64,000 nt of DNA, taken from Acidobacteriota bacterium (GTDB taxonomy: Bacteria; Acidobacteriota; Terriglobia; Bryobacterales; Bryobacteraceae). Every line of letters begins with the position of its first letter. The first letter of the stretch is position 1. Both the position numbers and the translations under genes were made by a program. The stretch spans positions 18,871 to 82,870 of the forward strand of contig JAKOTR010000040.1 in the NCBI GenBank assembly GCA_029776225.1, in the 5' to 3' direction. The notes below the pieces were generated by a model, which saw only the letters and a program-made list of their open reading frames with translations, did not search any database and was not told where the DNA came from. Shown piece after piece: positions 1-8,200 of the stretch.

Positions 1-354
1 TTGCTGCCCAAGTACGGCACCACGCGGGCACGGCTGAACGAATGGCTTGAAATCGTAGAAGACGACCTGCAAATCTCGATGGAACTGGATTCCACCGAGA
101 TGGTGAAGCGGTTTGTCGAGGCGGGGCTTGGCATCTCCTTCCTGGCGGTCTCGAACTGCGCGGAGGAGGTCGCCGCCGGGCGGCTGGCCGCCATCTCGCT
201 GGCCCCCGAGCCGATGATCAGGCGGCTCGGACTGGTTTACCGCAAGGACAAGGCGCTCTCGAAGGCCGCGCTGGGCTTCATCGACGTGGTGCTGGCGCAC
301 GCCGAAAAGAGTGCGGAGCCGCCCCCGCGGCAAATGCGCCAGACGGTGCGATAG
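1..354 (+). CDS. LysR-type transcriptional regulator, C-terminal fragment cut by window edge
   Basis: The 117 codons read in frame from base 1 to a TAG stop, so the N-terminal winged-helix DNA-binding domain lies outside the window. What remains looks like the second half of a LysR effector-binding domain (type 2 periplasmic-binding fold): the stretch MVKRFVEAGLGISFLA is the usual V-x-x-G-x-G-I-x-x-L element, followed by a strand RRLGLVYRKDK and a final helix. The TTG at base 1 is not necessarily a start. Effector and target genes cannot be told from this fragment. Confidence 0.75.
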   Translation: MLPKYGTTRARLNEWLEIVEDDLQISMELDSTEMVKRFVEAGLGISFLAVSNCAEEVAAGRLAAISLAPEPMIRRLGLVYRKDKALSKAALGFIDVVLAHAEKSAEPPPRQMRQTVR

Positions 355-412
355 ATTGCGGTTGCCCGCCGTGGCGGTAAAGTCCCGCCGCCTGTCCGCC
401 GATAAATCACGT

Positions 413-754
413 ATGGAGAGAAGAGCCGGGCCGCGCTATGAGGCCGGCCAATCCGCCCAGGCTAGGCTGCTGGATGGCGGCTCCGATGTTTTTCCGGTCC
501 GAATTGAGAACGTTTCCGGCGCCGGCATGCGCCTGCTGCTGGACCGGCCCCTCGCCCTGGGCGCGCTCATCAAAGTCGAGTGGGACGACGTGCTGCTGCT
601 TGGGGAGGTCCGCTACTGCGAGCCCGCCGGAACCGGCTATGCCGCCGGACTCGAACTCGAACACGCCCTGCTGCACACCGGGGAGCTGGCGCGCCTCTCC
701 CGGCGCCTGCTCTGCGAGGACGAGCCCGTACCCGCCCCCGAACAGGAGTTTTAG
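413..754 (+). CDS. PilZ domain protein, possible c-di-GMP receptor
   Basis: A 113-residue single-domain protein. Near the N-terminus is RRAGPR (the RxxxR element) and about 30 residues later NVSGAG (the D/N-x-S-x-x-G element); together these are the c-di-GMP-binding signature of PilZ domains. The ATG at 413 places the arginine motif right at the N-terminus, as is usual; an upstream in-frame start at 311 would overlap the preceding gene. The C-terminal tail (about residue 87 to the end, ELARLSRRLLCEDEPVPAPEQ) is the founder copy of the degenerate repeats that follow. Its output partner is not visible. Confidence 0.7.
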   Translation: MERRAGPRYEAGQSAQARLLDGGSDVFPVRIENVSGAGMRLLLDRPLALGALIKVEWDDVLLLGEVRYCEPAGTGYAAGLELEHALLHTGELARLSRRLLCEDEPVPAPEQEF

Positions 755-1233
755 CAGCCCGTTACTGCCGTCTCCCTGCGCAAGCGGGGAACTTGCGCTC
801 CTCTCTCCCGGACTCCGAACAGGAGAACCAAGAACCTGTCTTTGCCGTCTCCCTGCGCACCGGGGAGCTGGCCGCTTTCTCGCCCGGCCCCTGAACAGGA
901 GATCCAGAAACCTGTCTTGCCCCCTGCACATCGTGAAGCTGGCGCGCCTCTCGCTCCGAAAACCCCGTCTTGGCCATTTCTCTGCACGCCGGGGAGCTGG
1001 CGCGCCCTGCCGGCGCACTGCTCTACGAGGACGAACCCATAAACGCCCCTGAACAGGCGCCCTCGCAGCCCGTCTTTGCCGGCTGCACACCGGGGAACTG
1101 GCGCGCCTTTTCTGGACCCCGATTAGGAGCTCCAGGAAACCGTCTTTGCCATCTCCCTACGCACCGAACTGGCCGCCTCCCACGGCCCCCATCCAGGAGC
1201 TTTAGAAAACCATCTTTGCCATCTCTCTTTGCG
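671..1233. repeat. Seven degenerate tandem copies of the PilZ gene 3' end
   Basis: The segment has about seven imperfect head-to-tail units of roughly 60-110 bp. The first lies inside the PilZ gene (671-780); the others start near 781, 858, 927, 985, 1086 and 1161. Each unit begins with a form of CACACCGGGGAGCTGGCGCG, continues to a CCCCTGAACAGGAG-like block and ends with CCGTCTTTGCCATCTCC-like sequence. Units differ mainly by internal deletions. The unit at 985-1085 keeps the full length and would still encode LARPAGALLYEDEPINAPEQ, close to the PilZ tail. No other gene is seen between 755 and 1253. Confidence 0.75.
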
Positions 1234-1253
1234 TCTTGTATCGTAAGGTTTTT

Positions 1254-2129
1254 ATGGCAAAAAGGGCGGTTGTATTCGGGAATCAGGGGCAATTGGGCGT
1301 CGAATTGACGCGGGAATTGAAGGAGCGGGGGTACGAAGTAATCGGCTCGGACCGCGCGCAACTGGATATCACCGACCGGGAGCGCGTGGAGCAGCACCTG
1401 GCGCAGGTGGACCCGGAAGTGGTCTTCAACGCTGCCGCGTATAACCAGGTGGACGTGGCCGAGCAGGAACCCCTGACCGCCTATCTGGTCAATGCCCTGG
1501 CGGTCCGCAATATCGCCATCGCCTGCCGGCAGGTCGACGCGTGCCTGGTCCACTATTCGACGGATTACGTTTTCGACGGCACCGCCGGCCGCCCGTACAC
1601 CGAGGAAGACCCCACGCACCCGCTCGGCGCGTATGCCGTTTCGAAGCTCGGCGGCGAGCTGTACGCGCAGGCTTACCTCGAAGGGCCCATCATCATCCGG
1701 ACCTCGGGAGTATTCGGCCCCGGAGGCCGGCACACCGCGCGCGGCAACTTCATCGAGCTAATGTTGCGGCTGGCGGGCGAGGGCAAGCCCATCCGCGTGG
1801 TGGAAGATCATTTCGCCTCCCCGACGTACGCGCCGCTGCTGGCGGCGCGCTCGGTGGATCTCGTGGAGCGCGGCCTGCGCGGCGTATTCCACATCGGAGG
1901 AGGCGAGCCGATCTCCTGGTTCAACTACGCCCGGCTGATTTTCCAGGTGGCCGGCCTTAACCCGGAGCTGCGCCCGACCAACGAGCGGGAATACCGCACC
2001 GCCGCGCGCCGCCCCAAGTATTCCGCGCTGTCGAACGCGAAGATCGAGAGGCTCGGATTGCCGAAGATGCCGCCTCTCGAAGCCGCCGTGCGCGACTATT
2101 TCGAGCGGCGCAAGGCAATGCCGGATTGA
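1254..2129 (+). CDS. rfbD: dTDP-4-dehydrorhamnose reductase (RmlD family)
   Basis: A 291-residue short-chain-type reductase that would reduce dTDP-4-keto-L-rhamnose to dTDP-L-rhamnose with NAD(P)H in cell-surface sugar synthesis. It shows the dinucleotide-binding motif GNQGQLG (residues 9-15), the family signature STDYVFDG (102-109) and the catalytic Y127-xxx-K131 pair in GAYAVSKLGG, plus the RTSGVFGPGG segment. The ATG at 1254 follows TAAGG at a suitable distance; a TTG at 1236 is possible. No other rml genes are nearby, so it may act on a related nucleotide sugar. Confidence 0.85.
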   Translation: MAKRAVVFGNQGQLGVELTRELKERGYEVIGSDRAQLDITDRERVEQHLAQVDPEVVFNAAAYNQVDVAEQEPLTAYLVNALAVRNIAIACRQVDACLVHYSTDYVFDGTAGRPYTEEDPTHPLGAYAVSKLGGELYAQAYLEGPIIIRTSGVFGPGGRHTARGNFIELMLRLAGEGKPIRVVEDHFASPTYAPLLAARSVDLVERGLRGVFHIGGGEPISWFNYARLIFQVAGLNPELRPTNEREYRTAARRPKYSALSNAKIERLGLPKMPPLEAAVRDYFERRKAMPD

Positions 2130-2132
2130 ACG

Positions 2133-3104
2133 CTACCCGGACGGCTTCGCCGCGTAGTATCCCCTGCGCGCCCGGACGCGGAGGTCCTTATCGCGGGTCT
2201 TGATCTCGATGCGGCGGTACGTTCCGTCTTTGCGTGAGTTCGTCGGCGTATAGCCGATCGCGTACTGGCTGCGCATCTCTTCCTCGATCTGCGCGAACGC
2301 CTCGCTGAGCGGATGCTTGCGGTCCACCTTGAAAACGCGCCCCCCGGTTTCTTCGGCCATGCGCTTCAGTTCAGCATCGGTGGGGCCGAACCCGAAGCTG
2401 CTGTAGGCGCGGGGGTCCGAGTAGTAGATGCTGTAGATGATGGCGTCGGCTTGCTGGGCGGCGAGCAGTGCGTCCTGGAGTTTCATGCGGCTGCCCTGGT
2501 CGACGCCGTCCGTGATGAGCACGAGCACCTTGCGCCCGACCTGCCCTTTCAGCTTCTCTTCCGCAGCGAGGTAAACGGCATCGTAGAGCGCCGTGCCGCG
2601 CGGATTGTTGATCGTGGGGACAGGTCCCGGCCCGAGGCCGCCCACTGGCGCATTGACGCGCAGCCGCTCCAGGCCGGCCCTCAGCAGTTGCTGCGATGAG
2701 GTGAAATCCTGAAGCAGCTCCACGTCCTGGCCGAAGCTGATCAAGAACGCCAGGTCCCCTTTTCGCAGCACCTGGCTGAAGAACTGCAAGGCGGCGTGCT
2801 TCTGGATTTCGATGAGATTCTCCTGGCTGCGGCTGACATCGACCAGCAGGCCCATGGTGACCGGCAAATCGCTCTCCCGGGCGAAATACCGGATGGTTTG
2901 GAGCTTGCCGTCCTCCTTGAGAATGAAATCGTCTTTGGTCAGGCCGGTTACCAGGCCGCCTTTCTTGTTGCGGACTGAGGCAAGGATGTTGACGACATCC
3001 ACATCCACCTTGATGGTGGGGGCGGTGTCCGGTTCCTGCGGCTCTTGGGAAACCGCCGGCGCCGGCGCCAGCAGGGACGCCAGCAAGGGAAGCAAAAACA
3101 GCAT
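2133..3104 (-). CDS. Secreted VWFA-related acidobacterial domain protein
   Basis: About 323 residues starting at the ATG at 3104, with a hydrophobic signal segment MLFLLPLLASLLAPAPAVSQ. A GTG at 3131 would add nine residues before the signal. Residues 30-80 form the DVxxVNxxASVRNKKG..F.LKEDGK strand region typical of VWFA-related acidobacterial proteins. A von Willebrand factor A fold follows with a metal-site motif DVSRS (about 89-93). A C-terminal beta region ends in RVRARRGYYA, also typical of this family. The substrate or partner is unknown. It converges on rfbD, 3 bp apart, and diverges from the glycosylase gene. Confidence 0.8.
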   Translation of the reverse strand: MLFLLPLLASLLAPAPAVSQEPQEPDTAPTIKVDVDVVNILASVRNKKGGLVTGLTKDDFILKEDGKLQTIRYFARESDLPVTMGLLVDVSRSQENLIEIQKHAALQFFSQVLRKGDLAFLISFGQDVELLQDFTSSQQLLRAGLERLRVNAPVGGLGPGPVPTINNPRGTALYDAVYLAAEEKLKGQVGRKVLVLITDGVDQGSRMKLQDALLAAQQADAIIYSIYYSDPRAYSSFGFGPTDAELKRMAEETGGRVFKVDRKHPLSEAFAQIEEEMRSQYAIGYTPTNSRKDGTYRRIEIKTRDKDLRVRARRGYYAAKPSG

Positions 3105-3125
3105 AGAAAAAGGCAATACTAGTAG

Positions 3126-3758
3126 ATGCACGCGGCGACCGCCGTGTTTCGTATGCAGCGCGCTTTGCTCCATCTCCGGGCGGCCGATCCGGTGCTGGCC
3201 CGAGTGATCGACCAAGTCGGCCCGTATTCCGTCGAATACCTCAAGCCGGATTTCGAGACGCTGGTCAGGTCCATTGTTTTTCAGCAGCTTAGCGGGAAAG
3301 TGGCGCGGGTGATTTTCAACCGCCTCGTCGAGGCGGCCGGAAACGGGCGGCTGACGCCCGAGAGCGTGTTGAAGCTGCGCACGCCCCGGCTCCGCGCCGT
3401 GGGGCTTTCGGGACAAAAAATTTCCTACATCCGGGACCTTGCCCGCCGCGCGCGTTCCGGCGAAATCGATTTCGCCCAATTGCAGTGCATGACCGACGAG
3501 GAGGTCTGCCGCGCGCTCACCGCGGTGAAGGGGATCGGCCTGTGGACCGCCCAGATGTTCCTCATTTTTGCGCTGCGGCGCCCCGACGTCATGCCCAGCG
3601 GCGATTTGGGTATCCGGGCGGCGGTGCGGAAACTCTACGGATTTGAAGAGATGCCCAAGCCGTCACAGGTGGAGCAACTGGCGCAAAAATGGCGCCCTTA
3701 CTGCTCGGTGGCTTCGTGGTATCTGTGGCGCACCCTGGACGGGCAGGCGGGCCTCTGA
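3126..3758 (+). CDS. AlkA-like DNA-3-methyladenine glycosylase II (HhH-GPD)
   Basis: A 210-residue DNA repair enzyme of the helix-hairpin-helix GPD superfamily, expected to excise alkylated purines. Seen directly: VFQQLSGKVA (about 51-60), the hairpin AVKGIGLWTAQM (133-144) with the G-x-G turn, and an aspartate in the following loop (D160 in MPSGDLGIR) at the catalytic position. It lacks the N-terminal domain of E. coli AlkA, as is common in short bacterial forms. Its start lies only about 20 bp from that of the divergent VWA gene, so their promoters must overlap or sit within the coding ends. Confidence 0.85.
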   Translation: MHAATAVFRMQRALLHLRAADPVLARVIDQVGPYSVEYLKPDFETLVRSIVFQQLSGKVARVIFNRLVEAAGNGRLTPESVLKLRTPRLRAVGLSGQKISYIRDLARRARSGEIDFAQLQCMTDEEVCRALTAVKGIGLWTAQMFLIFALRRPDVMPSGDLGIRAAVRKLYGFEEMPKPSQVEQLAQKWRPYCSVASWYLWRTLDGQAGL

Positions 3759-3774
3759 GTGCGCCGCTGCCCGT

Positions 3775-4764
3775 TTACGGCAGATTTCCACCGACGGCGA
3801 GCCTGATGCGGTAGAGTCCCGATCGCGCCGTCATGTAGAGCGTTCTGCCGTCGCTATCGCCCCAGGCGCAGTTCGCGGGCGGTTCCGGCGGCTGGATCGT
3901 GCCGAGGTGTTTTCCTTCGGGCGAGATCACCCAGATGCCACCGGGCCCCGTGGCGTAGAGGTTGCCCCGCCGGTCGACTTTCAAACCATCAGGCAGACCG
4001 TCGGCCGTTTCGTTGCTGACGTCGAAAAATACCGTGGGGTTGGCCAGCGTTCCGTCCGGGGCGACCTCGAACCGCATCCAGAGCTTCCGTTTCACGTCGG
4101 AATTCGCGACGTAGAGGTATTTTTCGTCGGGTGAAAAAGCAAGCCCGTTCGGCCGCTCCATCTCGCTGTAAAGCAGTTGCAGCTTGCCCCCGGCCAGGCG
4201 GTAGATGCCGTTGAATTTCAGTTCCTTTTTCGGGTCCTCGTCTTGTTTCAGCAGGCCGTAGGGCGGGTCGGTGAAGTACAGGGAGCCGTCCGACTTGTAG
4301 ACCGCGTCGTTGGGGCTGTTGAGGCGCTTGCCCTCGTAGTGCGAGGCCAGCACGGTGGCCGAGCCGTCCTTTTCGAGCCGGGTGACGCGGGCGTTGCCGT
4401 GCTCGCAGATGATCAGCCGTCCCTGCTTATCCAGCGTGAGCCCGTTGGAGCCGAACTGGGAACGGGGCGGCGGGACGCCGTCGTACCCGCTCCGCTCGCG
4501 GAATACCGACACCTGGCCGCCGGGACTCCACTTCATGATGACATTCCTCGGAATATCGCTGAACAGCAGGTATCCCTCGCGCGTCCAGACAGGCCCCTCG
4601 CTGAAGGCAAACCCCTCGGCCAGTTTCTCGATCACTGCCGAGCGGGGAATCAGCTCGTCGAGAGCGGGATCAACCCTCAAGATTTTGCCCGCGCCGGCCG
4701 GCTGGGCGGCGGCGAGCTCCAGGCCCAACAGTAAACAGAGAGCGGCAACGCAGTTCGTCCTCAT
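3775..4764 (-). CDS. Secreted SMP-30/gluconolactonase-type lactonase
   Basis: About 329 residues beginning with a signal peptide (MRTNCVAALCLLLGLELAAA); the ATG at 4764 is preferred over 4827 because it puts the signal at the N-terminus. The body is a six-bladed SMP-30/gluconolactonase propeller: FSEGPVW (blade 1, metal glutamate), GSNGLTLD, NSPNDAVYKSDGSLYFTDPPYGL, RPNGLAFSPDEKYLYVANSD and LPDGLKVDRRGNLYATGPGG. The repeated N/D positions are the usual metal ligands. It probably hydrolyses a sugar lactone in the periplasm. It converges on the glycosylase gene with a 16-bp gap. Confidence 0.85.
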   Translation of the reverse strand: MRTNCVAALCLLLGLELAAAQPAGAGKILRVDPALDELIPRSAVIEKLAEGFAFSEGPVWTREGYLLFSDIPRNVIMKWSPGGQVSVFRERSGYDGVPPPRSQFGSNGLTLDKQGRLIICEHGNARVTRLEKDGSATVLASHYEGKRLNSPNDAVYKSDGSLYFTDPPYGLLKQDEDPKKELKFNGIYRLAGGKLQLLYSEMERPNGLAFSPDEKYLYVANSDVKRKLWMRFEVAPDGTLANPTVFFDVSNETADGLPDGLKVDRRGNLYATGPGGIWVISPEGKHLGTIQPPEPPANCAWGDSDGRTLYMTARSGLYRIRLAVGGNLP

Positions 4765-4828
4765 GGCTCGACTCGCCCGATTGTACAACAGGCGCATGAG
4801 CATGTTAGGATAGAGTTTTCCTTGCATC

Positions 4829-4905
<77 letters not shown>

Positions 4906-4928
4906 TTCCTTTCGTGTGTCCGGACCGG

Positions 4929-5047
4929 GGCTCTACGCCATTAATGGGGGCACCCCGCTGCTGACCGTCACCCACACATTATCCTAACCCTCAACCGAGG
5001 CTCTACGCCCTCTATGGGGGCACCCCCGCGCTGACTCACCCACAGAT
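4929..5047. repeat. Two tandem copies of an IS-end-like sequence
   Basis: Two similar segments start at 4929 and 4999, both opening with GGCTCTACGCC, both containing ATGGGGGCACCCC and both ending in GCTGAC followed by (CG)TCACCCACA. They are about 70 bp apart in the same orientation. The opening GGCTCT is like the terminal repeats of ISL3-family elements, and the second copy abuts the stop codon of the transposase remnant. The first copy includes the sequence equivalent to that gene end, so the pair looks like a tandem duplication at a decayed insertion end. Confidence 0.5.
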
Positions 5048-5149
5048 GAACTTGGCCCTCAAGCGGTAGTTGTTGAGATTGTGGAAGCCATCCGCTTGCC
5101 GCCGCAGGAGCTTCATCTCAGCTGGGTAGACGCCTCCGCCGTCCCAGCA
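5036..5149 (-). pseudogene. Transposase C-terminal remnant (possibly ISL3 family)
   Basis: On the minus strand an open segment of about 37 codons runs from just after an in-frame TAG (5150-5152) to TGA at 5036-5038. It encodes residues such as MKLLRRQADGFHN and NNYRLRAKFICG, resembling the conserved basic C-terminus K-x-x-x-R-x-x-G-F-x-N-x-x-N-Y-R-x-R of ISL3-like transposases. Nothing upstream extends the match, so it is a truncated relic. Family assignment is from memory of the motif and is tentative. Confidence 0.45.
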
Positions 5150-5263
5150 CTAGAGTGACAAGAAGATATTGCCGACCCGCACGGCCACCCGGTCCCTTTT
5201 CCTTCTTTTTCGGGTCTCCAGCGGGACGGGCACGGCCTTCGGCGTCCCGCCTCCATGTTGGCG

Positions 5264-8200
5264 GGTTGAATCCCTTCTCGTTCAGGTCTCCTTCAAAACT
5301 CTGGGAGGGCACCACGAAGCGCGGCACCCGAGTTTCAATCCCTTCTTCAGGTCTCCTTAAAAACACCTTGGGCTCGACAAGATCAACTTGATTCCTGCGT
5401 TTCAATCCCTTCTCGTTCAGGTCTCCTTCAAAACGCTGTCTGAGGCCGCATACGCCACGTGGGCGCGTTTCAATCCCTTCTCGTTCAGGTCTCCTTCAAA
5501 ACGCGGGATGTATTGAGAGTCAGCAGGAGGCAGCGGTTTCAATCCCTTCTCGTTCAGGTCTCCTTCAAAACACGGGCTCTGCCACAGATGCCGTGTGGCA
5601 GAGCACCGTTTCAATCCCTTCTCGTTCAGGTCTCCTTCAAAACGCCATACGCCGTACTGACTAAAGCCGAAGGCCTGCGTTTCAATCCCTTCTCGTTCAG
5701 GTCTCCTTCAAAACGCAGAAGGCCATCATGGTCCTCCGGGACCCAGAGGTTTCAATCCCTTCTCGTTCAGGTCTCCTTCAAAACTCCGCGTATGTGGACA
5801 TTACGACGGAGGCTGGTTTCAATCCCTTCTCGTTCAGGTCTCCTTCAAAACGATGCTTCCCCTGACCCTCCATTTCCGTCCGGGTCGTTTCAATCCCTTC
5901 TCGTTCAGGTCTCCTTCAAAACACCGCGCGCCGGTAGATTTCTCCGTCTTCGTCGTTTCAATCCCTTCTCGTTCAGGTCTCCTTCAAAACGGGGAGTACT
6001 TTACTTTGGAACTAGAACGCAGTTTCAATCCCTTCTCGTTCAGGTCTCCTTCAAAACGCGCTGAACCCGCCAACATCGCAGTACACGGAGGTTTCAATCC
6101 CTTCTCGTTCAGGTCTCCTTCAAAACAGGGCGCCGCTTTTTAGGCTTCGCGCGCCTGGCGTTTCAATCCCTTCTCGTTCAGGTCTCCTTCAAAACACGAA
6201 CAGATGGTGGCCTTCACCCAGAAGGCGTTTCAATCCCTTCTCGTTCAGGTCTCCTTCAAAACCGGGCGGCATTTCAACCTCACAAAACAGCAGGGTTTCA
6301 ATCCCTTCTCGTTCAGGTCTCCTTCAAAACTGAACCCCAACCCGGGGTGCTGTATCTCGGCGTTTCAATCCCTTCTCGTTCAGGTCTCCTTCAAAACGGG
6401 AAGTACCTTACTTCCGAACTGCGAAGCGCGTTTCAATCCCTTCTCGTTCAGGTCTCCTTCAAAACCCACCACCCGACAAGTTATGGCGGCGGTGGGGGTT
6501 TCAATCCCTTCTCGTTCAGGTCTCCTTCAAAACCGGGGAGATCGTTGGTCTCCCCGCCCCCGAGCCGTTTCAATCCCTTCTCGTTCAGGTCTCCTTCAAA
6601 ACCGCAATGATTTTCGAATAGGTATTCGAGGGAGTTTCAATCCCTTCTCGTTCAGGTCTCCTTCAAAACGGGGAGATCGTTGGTCTCCCCGATCCCCAAG
6701 TTTCAATCCCTTCTCGTTCAGGTCTCCTTCAAAACGACGGCCAGATGGAGGACAACATGAGAATTGCAGTTTCAATCCCTTCTCGTTCAGGTCTCCTTCA
6801 AAACGATGGGATGGCGACAAGTGTGTCGTGTCGGGAGGTTTCAATCCCTTCTCGTTCAGGTCTCCTTCAAAACGTCACCCGGACGGAAAAATAGTTCTCC
6901 CCGCCGTTTCAATCCCTTCTCGTTCAGGTCTCCTTCAAAACGTAGATTCTACGTTGGCAAAGCAAACTATTAGGGTTTCAATCCCTTCTCGTTCAGGTCT
7001 CCTTCAAAACTAGAGACGTACCAAAAGTACACGTTGAAACCTATGTTTCAATCCCTTCTCGTTCAGGTCTCCTTCAAATCCCCCATACGCGCGAAGAGCG
7101 CGTATGGACACACTGCGTTTCAATCCCTTCTCGTTCAGGTCTCCTTCAAAACGGAGACAACCAATGAAAGCAACACTCATCTAGTTTCAATCCCTTCTCG
7201 TTCAGGTCTCCTTCAAAACCCCCGGGAGTGCCCCATCTGCGCCGGTGAGGAGCGTTTCAATCCCTTCTCGTTCAGGTCTCCTTCAAAACTGCGCACCGCA
7301 CGAACTACGGCCCCTGGCGCGGTTTCAATCCCTTCTCGTTCAGGTCTCCTTCAAAACGTGGCTTCCAGAACAAGCAGGTCACCAGTTACGTTTCAATCCC
7401 TTCTCGTTCAGGTCTCCTTCAAAACGCAAATCCTATGCCAACTCGCTGCTTGCCCGGGTTTCAATCCCTTCTCGTTCAGGTCTCCTTCAAAACGACCGAG
7501 GTGCAGGCGATCAACGCTTTCGGAACGTTTCAATCCCTTCTCGTTCAGGTCTCCTTCAAAACGACACGGAGCAATAGATAGGCTACTGTAGAAGCGTTTC
7601 AATCCCTTCTCGTTCAGGTCTCCTTCAAAACGATGACGTTCCCCAACTGCGGCGCGTCAAGCGGGTTTCAATCCCTTCTCGTTCAGGTCTCCTTCAAAAC
7701 GCGCCTGAAAGCCTACCGCTGTTCGGCCGGCGTGTTTCAATCCCTTCTCGTTCAGGTCTCCTTCAAAACAGCGAGGGCCGCCTCGCTGAGTACCACCACC
7801 AGGTTTCAATCCCTTCTCGTTCAGGTCTCCTTCAAAACAGCGAACGGCGTGAGTTGCGCGAAGCGTTGGAGTTTCAATCCCTTCTCGTTCAGGTCTCCTT
7901 CAAAACTCACAGAGGACTATTCGCTTAAGGCAGCCGCATTCGCGTTTCAATCCCTTCTCGTTCAGGTCTCCTTCAAAACCCCATCGTGGCCACGGAATTC
8001 GGGGAGATCACGTTTCAATCCCTTCTCGTTCAGGTCTCCTTCAAAACGTAATCGCTGTACGGCGAACGGCCGTTTCAATCCCTTCTCGTTCAGGTCTCCT
8101 TCAAAACCACGTCGCGCCGTGGGCGTTGGCCCGGATCTACGGTTTCAATCCCTTCTCGTTCAGGTCTCCTTCAAAACCGGTACTGCAATACCATGCTGGG

